Assembly (NCBI RefSeq): GCF_030272615.1 | Contig: NC_081406.1 | Span: 169,971,861 to 170,035,860, forward strand | Direction of reading: 5' to 3' | Source of the DNA: Cryptomeria japonica | Taxonomy: Eukaryota > Streptophyta > Pinopsida > Cupressales > Cupressaceae | Length of the DNA: 64,000 bases | Shown: piece by piece, positions 55,842 through 64,000 of the stretch | Position numbering within the stretch: the first letter of the stretch is position 1 | Layout: every line of letters begins with the position of its first letter | The notes under the pieces: generated by a model | Databases searched by the model: none | Told to the model about the DNA's origin: nothing | The model's input: the letters and a program-made list of their open reading frames with translations, nothing else | Translations under genes and position numbers: made by a program

Positions 55842-57092
55842 CTAGGAGTTTGGGGGAACCAAACCCAAAGGGAGACCCAAATAAGTAGAGGGGAGCATCT
55901 CCACCTTACAACTGATGATTTTAGCAATTCTCTGTTGCCTTATAATAGGGGTATTATTGAAATAAATAGTAGACTTCTCCCAATTAACTTGTTGACCAGT
56001 AGCCAAAGAATAAGAGCAGAGAGAAGCTTTGAAAGCAGCAGCCTCAGCAATAGAAGAATATCCCATTAAAATTGTGTCATCAACAAACTGTTGGTGAGTA
56101 CAGGACACATTAGCAAAGGAGGGTTGTAATCCTTCGATGGTTTTATTCACTTTCAATTTTTGAATCAGTATGCTCATACTCTCTGCCAAGATTGTAAAAA
56201 GAATAGGAGAAATAGGGTCTCCTTGCCTGAGTCTCCTAGAAGATTTAAAAAATCTAGACAAAGACCGATTAATAAGAATAGAAAAATTTGGGGTAGATAT
56301 CAGTTAACTTGTGATTTTAATTACCTTCTCATCAAATCCAAAGGCCTCCATAACCCTAAAAAGAACCTGCCATTCCATTCTATCATAGGATTTTTCCAGA
56401 TCCAATTTTATCAAGAACCCTTCTTTGTTAGCAGCATTAAGAGAATGGATATTTTCATGCACAAGAATAATAGAATCCAAAATCTGCCTACCAGGGACAA
56501 ATCATTTTTGCTCCTCAGAGATGACAAAGGGGAGAACAGCCAATAGTCTGGACGTCATGACTTTTGAAATGATCTTGTAAAAGGAATTACAAAGACTTAT
56601 TGGCCTAAACTTTCCCATAGAGTCAGCCTCAACCACCTTAGAAATTAGAGCAATAAAAGTAGAATTGATTTCCTTAAGGATTCTTTTGGACCCAAAGAAT
56701 TCTTTGTCAGCATTGATTGTATCTTTCCCAATAATATGCCAATATTCCTGAAAGAAAAACATGAGAAAACCATCCGGGACTGGAGCCTTATCCCCTTGAA
56801 AAGAAAAAAAAGCTTTTTTAATTTCATCAGCAGTAGGGATAGTCGATAATGTCTTATTTTGCTGAGGTTCAATAATCTTGGGAATATTATCAAGCAGGTC
56901 ATGTTGCATAACAATGTCAATATCCTTACTACCAATGAGGAGGTTAGAGAAGATCCTAACAGCTTCATCCCCAATGTCATCATCTTTAAGAAGGATTTTG
57001 TCATCAGCAATTAATCTAGATATTTTGTTGGCAGCTTTATGTTTCATAGAAGTCATGTGAAAGAATTTAGTGTTTCTATCCCCAGCTTCCAA
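55842..57092 (-). pseudogene. Reverse transcriptase of LINE E ORF2
   Basis: One frame from 57092 to 55842 with few stops. Fingers: KFRPISLCNSFYKIISKVMT. Palm: LIKLDLEKSYDRMEWQVLFR (motif A, Asp) near 56400, RRLRQGDPISPILFTILAES (motif B), and QQFVDDTILMG (motif C, both Asp kept) near 56060-56090. A TGA at 56499 and a TAG or TAA near 56310 interrupt it. Motif order and spacing are normal for plant L1. Confidence 0.93.
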
Positions 57093-57437
57093 CCAAATAG
57101 CCCTAGATCTCTATCTCCAGTAGATTTCTTCCTTGGATATAGTGTTGTGAAGTTTGGCTAGAATCTCATCTTCCTCAGCCTTGGGAAACTTATTATAACC
57201 ATCTTTCTTAATAGAGTTTTGAATCTGTTCTAAATCCTCCTTCAACCTTTTTTTGGATTCAAAAATATCTCCAAAAACCTTCTTATTCCAAATCTTGATA
57301 TTATCTTTGATATTTATTAGTTTTTTAGCAACTTTGTACATGGTAGATCCATCCACATTAATATTCCACCAATTGGAAATGGAATTTTCCAAAGAGGGGT
57401 GTGAGATCCACATTTTCTCAAACCGGAAAGGAAACCA

Positions 57438-57850
57438 TCAATTTCTCTTAACAGACTCAACAACAAAAGAAATGGGATAATGATCTAAACCAATTCTGTT
57501 AATAATAGACAAAGAACATCTATGCTTAAGGATCCAGTCATGAATGATAAGGGATCTATCAAGCCTTACTTGAATGATGTCTCCTCCATCCCTTCTATTA
57601 GACCAAGTGTAGGAAGCTCCAGTAAGATCAACATCAATCAAGGCATTGGCATTGATGAAGTCCATCAGGTGATCAGTCCTGCTATCCAGTTGAGCTTGAG
57701 TTCCTCCAAATTTGTCAATTCCTTGCAACGGGGTATTGAAATCTCCCATAAACAACCAGTTATCCTGAGAGAAAAACCCTCTTTTCTAGTGGATTTTATC
57801 CCAAAATTTACTCCTAGTGGCTTTAGAATTGGTTTCATTATTGTTTTCTT
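57438..57850 (-). pseudogene. Endonuclease C-terminal half of LINE E ORF2
   Basis: It reads WLFMGDFNTPLQGIDKFGGT (catalytic GDFN motif), LIDVDLTGASYTWSNRRDGG and HRCSLSIINRIGLDHYPISF (SDH-like His motif, here LDH). The N-terminal half of the domain is absent, so the element is 5'-truncated here at about 57870. Confidence 0.88.
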
Positions 57851-57869
57851 GTTTCCTTTACTCTTCGCA

Positions 57870-58740
57870 ATTTATCTTCTAGAGAATCTTAAATCATAAA
57901 ATACAAAAAAAAGGGAGGAAGTTAAGCCATTAACGATCAATGAGATTTAGTTTCAATGAGAAGGCCCCTTAACATGTACAACCACATCAACTATTGGGCT
58001 TCCCATCACTGTTGTGACCTGACTATAGAGACCTTGGAGTAGTGAGTCTTCCTAAACTCATTGCTTTTCAGGAGAGGTGGTGAGTGTTCACATTGGCTAC
58101 CCGATTGTTGGCGGGTGTGTCAAAACAATTGTCAATAGAAATTGGCACTAGAAAGAGGGCCTTATACTAGTCCTCTCATTGGTTAACCACATATGGTACT
58201 TCCAGGAGATGGACTACTGCCCTTTACCCAGCCTAATCTCAACTATGAGCAAGACGACATTCTCACCCAACTATACGATCTTGCTTGGGACAGTACAAGA
58301 GATTAAAACAATTGGTTATGAGCACGATAAGTCTTGGACAATGAAAGACAAAGGGCTATATGTATAGAAGAAGAGGCACAAAGTTAACTAAATCCACAAG
58401 AAAATCCACAACCACCTCCACAACCAGAAAATTGAGGCACGAAGTTGGATCGTATATCATCTTTTTCTCCCGAGAGATTCTACAGAGTCCTTAGGAGTAG
58501 TTCTTCACCATTCGACTTGGTAGAGTTAGGACTTGTCATTAGGGGAAAGAGAAACAAAGCTAAGAGACAACCCTCAATAGCCTTACCAGTGTAGTCATCC
58601 ATACTCAACGTAGAAGATCAACTGATTCCTAGTCCTCAGCCCATCGCTACACCTTTTGTGACTCAACGTTCACAGTCACCACCTTCAATGGCCTATTTTA
58701 ACCAAGACCAAACACCACTAGGAACTATACCAGGGGGTAT
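57870..58740 (+). other. Leader and degraded gag N-terminus of element G
   Basis: No LTR is recognised between the end of LINE E and the gag domain, so the left LTR of element G is missing or lies outside recognisable sequence. Scattered hydrophilic frames from about 58180 (PQPPPQ-like stretches near 58390-58440; QSPPSMAYFNQDQTPLGTIP near 58675) fit a gag N-terminal region. Confidence 0.4.
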
Positions 58741-58754
58741 ACATGACCTACCTA

Positions 58755-60350
58755 GGAACTGATGAGCATATTGAAGCATTCAAAGATGCAGTCATTCGTA
58801 ACAACATTGAACATCAAGATGTAGTATGTAGACTCTTCCCATATTCACTTGGGGAGAATTAATATAATTGCTATTTAACCCTACTGACAACTTCCATCAC
58901 TAGCTGGGATGTCTTGGAGAAAGATTTCATCGATCAATTTTGAGTGTACGTAGATCCCAGAACACTATACCATCAGTTTGCCTCTCTTAAGAAGTCACTA
59001 GATGAGCCTTTAACAACTTTTAATACTAGCTTTCAAAGGGAATTCAAGAGGTTACAAGCTCCTTACCAGGTAGCACCCAATGTAGCAATTGACTTCTATC
59101 TAAGAGTTATTGACCCTTGATGACTATGTTTATCGAGAAGAGTGTACCCCAAGATCAAAGGGACACTTTGGAAAAAGTCTTTCCATTGGAAATCAACATG
59201 AATCATGAGTTGAACCAAACACCAGGAGGGATCAGATACAATTTACCCATAGGGGTGAATCAAGGGAACTACAACCAACTCCCTGGCGTACCATCGCCTC
59301 TGCCTATAGGATCCCTAACAATGAACCCGGTGCCAATCTATGCATCCCAACCCTAGGCTAATGAATAGTTTGCTGCCCAAGCTCTGACTTGGCAGAATAA
59401 TACCAATACCGCTCCTACTCAAACACAACATTTTGGTCAAGTACAAGGGGGAAATCAATAGTTTGGTAATACTCACATAGCAAGCCAACCTCCAACTATG
59501 ACGCCTGAGATTCAAGGATCTCATATATCTGCTGAAGTAGAGGCATTAAAGAAAATGATCTCACAAGTTACTTCAGACTTGAGCTAGGTAAAGATGAATC
59601 CTCTGGGAGGGTATAACCAATCCCAACCATATAATAATCAATGAAACTACAACAACCAAAACCAAAACCAAAGGTATAACAACAAACCTTACAATAGGCA
59701 ATGGAACACGGGTCCAAACAACAGAGGGGTGAACCATGATCATCCTAACGCATGAGATAACCCAAATAACACACAAAGTGTTAACCTTGCTGATATGAAT
59801 TTACTGACTAATTGGTGTAGGTTGCATGATACAACTGCACATTCTGAGGTTAATTCTGCCCAGTTCAGAAAGATCATAAGGATTGATCAAGTTGATTCTC
59901 AACCAAAAGATTGCTCTAATGATGAACCTAATAAAGTTAATACCACAATGTTGGTTGACACGTTCATGTGCAAAGAATTTCAAGATGAAGTTGAAGGTGA
60001 ACCATGTGTCTATGATGCTCAGGCCTTTCAGACCAAAAACAACTACAATCTTAGGAGTCAGGGCAAGGCTCCATTAATAGAGCCACCTCCCCCAAAGGGT
60101 GGATTTGTACCTCCCGATGTGAATGCAAGCAAAAATCCTCACCCTCCTCAAGATTTTCAAAGAGCATGCCCTAGAAAAACTCAAGGGCAAGAATATGTTT
60201 TGAAAAGATCATTCGATCTTACCAAGGAGATGGAGAGGATTGCCACCACTATGTCCCTAATGGAAGTACTGAGATATTGCCCTGAACAAAAGAAAGCTCT
60301 CCTTAGGAAGCTAGAACTGTTAGAATCACAAAGAAACAAAGTTAAGATGG
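58755..60350 (+). pseudogene. Gag of element G
   Basis: The capsid-like domain reads EHIEAFKDAVIRNNIEHQDV and then DPRTLYHQFASLKKSLDEPL with FQREFKRLQ (58770-59100), the Retrotrans_gag pattern. An Asn/Gln/Pro-rich linker follows (59200-59780). In the frame from 59795 there is a variant zinc knuckle CRLHDTTAHSEVN: the Cys-x2-His-x4-His part is present and the last Cys is replaced by Asn. Several in-frame stops (for example TGA 59118 and TAG codons near 59380 and 59590). Confidence 0.78.
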
Positions 60351-60389
60351 TTGACCTAAATGAAGTCAATGCCAATGTTAGTAGTGATG

Positions 60390-60973
60390 CAATTGGGAAC
60401 CCAACATTCTTACTTACTTTGAGGATATGTGGAAAGAATCTACACAACTATTTGGTAGATTCAGGTGCTTCAAGAAATGTAATGCCCTACTCTATATGTT
60501 AGAAGCTTGGTCTGAACCCAGTACGTGCAAACAATAAGGTGGTACAACTAGACAAGACTGAGGTTAATGTAGTTGGAGAATTAAAAGATGTATACATCCA
60601 ATTGGGTGTTGATCCTCGCATATCCCGTTACATCGACATTCAAGTGATGGATATTCCAGAGGTATATGGGATGCTCCTTAGTAGGGATTGGTCAAAAACC
60701 TTGGGAGGATATTTCTCAACCTATTTTACATACTTATGGCTTCCATGGAAGGGGGTGAGCAACCAGATCCAAATTGATAGTGAACCCAAGTTGAAGAAGT
60801 TCCTCATGGATTATGGGGCTCCCAAAGAGGTGGCATATGTTGAAGTGAGTGCAGGAGTCTATAGAGTCAATGAAATCCTCATTTTATCTGTACTGAATCT
60901 TCCCCTGTTATGTCAAGCTGATATGAATGTATATAGAGGGTGGGTCAAAGGTTTCGCTACAACAGTAAAATAA
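60390..60973 (+). pseudogene. Aspartic protease of element G
   Basis: The active site is LHNYLVDSGASRNVMPYSIC with DSG at 60458-60466. It is followed by an in-frame TAG at 60500 (relatives have Gln: CAG to TAG) and then KLGLNPVRANNKVVQLDKTE, VNVVGELKDVYIQLG and MDIPEVYGMLLSRDWSKTLG, the flap and the second retropepsin half. Only one stop disturbs it. Confidence 0.87.
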
Positions 60974-61055
60974 GGGATGTGTTTTTTGGGAGATACTATG
61001 AAAATACAAGATCCTTCCAAAATGGTGTCAAATACATCATGCAGAGCACTCAGAG

Positions 61056-61505
61056 ATGTCATGTATCCCATGTCAGAATGAGATTACAAAGTTGATGAGC
61101 CTAGTCCCATATGAAGATGTTGATCATACCATCAAAATGGAAGAAATTCAAATTCTAGGTTGCGAGGGAGTAGTGACCCAAATAATGGATCTTATGAGTA
61201 AAACTTTCCAACCGAGAGAATGCAACAAGGAGATCTTCACGGTTGAGATTGTCAAACAAGAGAAGGAGGATATCCCACCTGAGCATAAGAATGAAGAAAC
61301 ACAATCTCAAGAACAACCTCAAGTGGAACAGACTACTCCTAACACCCCTGAAGTGTTCTTGCAACTAGTAATCAAACAACCTCAGGTGCTGCAAGACCTT
61401 GAACCTAAGAGAAAACAATCACCTCTGAAAGCTAATCTGATCATTGACCCTAAGGTGAAAAATGTAAAGAAGCCGAAAGATGAAATATGGTTTTTTAAAG
61501 TTTGA
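61056..61505 (+). pseudogene. Linker between protease and extra RNase H of element G
   Basis: The protein is Glu/Gln/Pro-rich (EKEDIPPEHKNEETQSQEQP) and ends DEIWFFKV. The last residues overlap, in another frame, the start of the RNase H-like domain (KYGFLKFDGSRSNQG), so a 1-bp shift separates them. Confidence 0.6.
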
Positions 61506-61870
61506 TGGGTCAAGATCCAATCAAGGCAGTGGGGCGAGCGTAGAGTTAACAAGCCCAAAAGGGAAAACCCTTTTAGCCTCTTACTGACTTCAATTCCCTT
61601 GTACTAATAATATGATAGAGTATGAGGCCCTAGTTAGAGGATTACTCTTTGCTCATAAGAAGGGAGATAAATGCTTGAAAGTGCATGGAGATTCTGAGCT
61701 GATGATCAAACAAGTGCGAAGCCAATATGCATGTCACGATAAAAGGTTAGAAGCATATAGGAATAGAGTATGGGATTTGATTGAGGATTTTGATGCTTTC
61801 AATATTCAGCTGGTACCCAAGAAAGTAAACAGAATATCAGATGCATTGGCCATAGGAGCAAGTACATTAG
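61480..61870 (+). pseudogene. Extra RNase H-like domain upstream of RT in element G
   Basis: It reads FLKFDGSRSNQGSG (first Asp), a TGA near 61588, then NNMIEYEALVRGLLFAHKKG (Glu), CLKVHGDSELMIKQVRSQYA (Asp) and VPKKVNRISDALAIGASTLE (last Asp). These are the four acidic positions of the RVT_3/archaeal-like RNase H found in plant Tat-type elements. Here it precedes the RT by about 550 bp of coding sequence, whereas the element also has the usual RNase H after RT. The domain would help remove RNA during cDNA synthesis. Confidence 0.8.
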
Positions 61871-63030
61871 AACCAGTGAGCCAATCCCCTTTGAAGAAGT
61901 TTTCCATAGAGTTGGTCTCCACGCCTGTTGTGCCTGATAATATCAAACACTTTCAAGATTTCCAGGATTATACCCACATTCTAGCCTTTCTTGCCAATTC
62001 AGGGGCTTTTGAAGAACAAATCATTGATGAGAAAGATAGATCTGATGATCTTGATGTTGGGAACGATGCTGATATTATGGATTTACCTACAAACATTATT
62101 CCTAAAGGTATGGTCACCTTAGAGAGGATTTTTTACTCTGATCTGAGAGTAAAAGAGAGATCAACAATGGAATCAGATATCAGGAAATACGAACCACATA
62201 ATATTGGTCCAGAAGGCCAAGAGAAGATTGTCTATATTGGGAAGATTTGCACTCAAAATGAAAGAGAATTTTTTTTACAAATCTTGAAAGAGTTCATTGA
62301 TGTAATAGCATGGGGGTACGAAGATTTTAAAACTTTTGATACATCGATCATCACCCATGTTATCCCCTTAAAACCTAACATAAATTTGTTCAAGAAGAAG
62401 CAATGACCGGTTAATTTGTTGATAGAACCCTTGATTTTCAAGGAAGTACAAAAATTGTTCTCTGCTAAGATTATTTTCTCGGTACATCATTCTACTTGGG
62501 TCACCAATTTGGTACCAGTAAGGAAAAAGAATGGGGAAATTTGGCTTTGTGTGGACTTTCACAACCTCAACAAAAAGTCTAAAAAATATAATTACCCGCT
62601 TGCTTCCTTGGATGAGGTACTACAAATAGTCAATGGTTTACAAATGATGTCATTTTTAGATGGTTATTTTGGATATAACTAAGTTTTGGTGAACTATGAA
62701 GATCGTATGAAAACAACATTTACGACGAAGTGGAGAACATATGCATACTGAAGGATTCCATTTGGGTTAATTAATGTTGGGGTGACCTTCCAAAGAGAAA
62801 TGGATACATCCTTCAAAGATCTGATTGGCAAATATATTATTATATATATGGATGACTTGACTATATTCTCCAAGGTCAAAGAAGATCACCCAGACCACCT
62901 CTGAAAAGTATTGGAAAGGTGTCGAAGATATGGGATTTCCCTTAACCCCAAGAAGTGTGTATTTGGAGTGGCTGAAGGAAAGCTCCTCGACCATGTAATT
63001 TCTAAAAGGGGGATATATATAGACCCAGAT
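61871..63030 (+). pseudogene. Reverse transcriptase of element G with upstream linker
   Basis: The linker contains NIIPKGMVTLERIFYSDLRV and CTQNEREFFLQILKEFIDVI, typical of the N-terminal side of gypsy RT. The RT reads NLVPVRKKNGEIWLCVDFHN, MMSFLDGYFGYN (motif A), RIPFGLINVGVTFQ (motif B) and IIYMDDLTIFSK with YMDD at 62845-62856. One frame with stops at 62404, 62680, 62749, 62902 and 63031. At three of them relatives have Arg, as expected for CGA to TGA. Confidence 0.92.
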
Positions 63031-63033
63031 TGA

Positions 63034-63600
63034 TTGGAAGCATTGTTAAAGTTACAAATGCCTAGCAGTAAAAAGGAGATGAGATCTTTCTTTGGGAAGA
63101 TCAACTTTGTCAGAAAGTTTATCACTAGGTTTGTAGGGATAGTCAAGTCATTAAATGAAATGATGAAGAAGGATGCTAAGATCGAGTGGAAAACTGAAGA
63201 AAAAGAAGCTTTTGCCCCAGATCAAGAAATTCATCATTGAAGCCCCCGTGTTAACTAGTCCTGACTACACTCTGTTGTTTTACATATAATCCTTTGCTTC
63301 GTTACACTCAGGAGCAGTTGTTTTGATGCGAAGGCAAGTCAGGGATGAGAAACCCATTGCATTTATGAGCTCTCCTTTCAAGAGTGTTGAGGTTATATAG
63401 TCTGCTCTTGAAAAATAGGCTTTTGCGTTAGTAAGAGCAGTCAAGAAATTCAGCCATTATATCCTGAGGAGTAAAATCTATGCGATTGTCCTTGATCAAG
63501 CGGTGAAGTCACTACTTATGCAGTCCGAGCTAGGAGAACGTCGAGGGAAATGGATGGCAATATTACATTGATCTAGAGATGCATCCAATGAAGTTAGTCT
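63034..63600 (+). pseudogene. RT thumb and usual RNase H of element G
   Basis: KKEMRSFFGKINFVRKFITR is the RT thumb/connection. After a frameshift near 63225 the RNase H reads SGAVVLMRRQ, KPIAFMSSPFKSVEV, ALVRAVKKFSHYILRSKIYA and VLDQAVKSLLM. The DHQ-type motif has become LDQ, so a catalytic Asp context is altered. Two TAG codons near 63400 and 63417. Confidence 0.8.
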
Positions 63601-63739
63601 AAGGCCAAGGATTGTCTCAAGCTATGGTGACTAACATCCCTCAAATCCAGTGCCAACAGTATACGTTGGAGTCATTCACTCAAGACCCCTAGTACACGGA
63701 TTTGGTTTTTTATATTGCTGAATAATAAGTGTCCTGAGG

Positions 63740-64000
63740 GGTTGACAACCACACAAAGACGAGCTTTAAGACTCAAAAGTGCCAATTATATGATCAAGGA
63801 TTCAACACTTTATAGAAAGAATTACGAAGGTATTTACCTTTGACATCTTGATCATTAAGAAGCCCGTAACATGATTGATGAATTCCATGGGAAGTATGGT
63901 ACAAGTCATGGGTCAATAGATGCCACTACACATCAAATATGGAAGGTTGGATATTACTGGCCTAGTATTTTTAAGGATACTCATGCGCATGTTCATCACT
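63740..64000 (+). pseudogene. Integrase zinc-binding region of element G (cut by window end)
   Basis: Frame: LRLKSANYMIKDSTLYRKNY, then EARNMIDEFHGKYGTSHGSI with both zinc-binding His residues and IWKVGYYWPSIFKDTHAHVH. The Cys pair lies beyond the window. Stops near 63840 and 63860. Confidence 0.8.

Larger units (their letters stand above)
51860..57870 (-). mobile_element. LINE E (L1-type) with an additional reading frame downstream of RNase H
   Basis: On the minus strand: partial endonuclease (57850-57438), RT (57092-55842), connection and zinc region (55625-54899), RNase H (54712-54090), then a separate protein of about 630 codons (53949-52048), then a 3' region with GGGTTTCGGGTCCC and AATAAAAAAC ending at about 51860. 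The 5' part with ORF1 is missing. The 3' end near AATAAAAAACAAC has only a short A run, and I could not find a target-site duplication, so the limits are approximate. Decay is mainly by stops with a few frameshifts. Confidence 0.75.
57871..64000 (+). mobile_element. Ty3/gypsy element G with RNase H-like domain before RT (runs off the window)
   Basis: Plus-strand order is gag (58755-60350), protease (60400-60970), an extra RNase H-like domain (61480-61860), RT (62300-63030), the usual RNase H (63190-63600) and the integrase zinc region (63740-64000, cut by the window end). Most breaks are TGA, TAG or TAA codons at places where relatives have Arg or Gln. The order differs from standard Tat-type elements, in which the second RNase H lies between the usual RNase H and integrase. 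Confidence 0.85.

Overview
The window looks like nuclear DNA of a seed plant with a large, repeat-filled genome. The repeat style suggests a gymnosperm such as a conifer, but the sequence alone does not settle the species. I recognise one ordinary host gene: a DUF1639-family protein on the minus strand at 29.3-31.3 kb (three coding exons, canonical splice sites, TATA box, poly(A) signal). Almost everything else recognisable is retrotransposon, mostly decayed and nested. There is no sign of bacterial, organellar or viral DNA.

Left third (0-25 kb). Three minus-strand copies of one degenerate LINE form the substrate: copy A in three pieces (1-1045, about 8541-9387, 16350-17070) and copies B and C in direct tandem (about 19200-23980). 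Copy A is split by an insert carrying a 174-bp tandem repeat. That array was itself hit by a complete minus-strand Ty3/gypsy element (1128-6739, 5-bp target duplication CATTT). Copy A is split again by a complete plus-strand LTR element (9388-16349, target duplication TGTTT) that has a gag-like region with three zinc knuckles and a very long second reading frame, but no protease, reverse transcriptase or integrase.

Middle (25-38 kb). A 225-bp Mutator-type MITE with a 9-bp target duplication (25230-25454) is followed by a 212-bp tandem duplication that includes the start of a small open frame. Then come the DUF1639 gene, AT-rich sequence and the 3' half of a minus-strand chromovirus pol (35.1-36.6 kb).

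Right third (39-64 kb). In order: a plus-strand LINE (ORF1 plus endonuclease, cut before the RT core at about 42.87 kb); the LTR and non-pol reading frame of a minus-strand element (42.87-46.12 kb); a plus-strand element whose promoter lies among about 18 short palindromic units (46.14-47.42 kb) and whose reading frame runs to 51.13 kb; a minus-strand LINE with EN, RT and RNase H plus an additional reading frame downstream of RNase H (51.86-57.87 kb); and a plus-strand Ty3/gypsy element running off the window, with an extra RNase H between protease and RT (58-64 kb).

The most interesting theme is a class of non-polymerase proteins carried by four different retroelements here (11935-15063, 44231-46113, 47488-51130, 52048-53949). 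They have a globular N-terminal region, a charged linker and a helical C-terminal region. Two pairs look homologous by eye, and one of those pairs bridges an LTR element and a LINE. A second theme is how the elements died: mainly in-frame stops that read as C-to-T changes, as expected from cytosine methylation, with few frameshifts.
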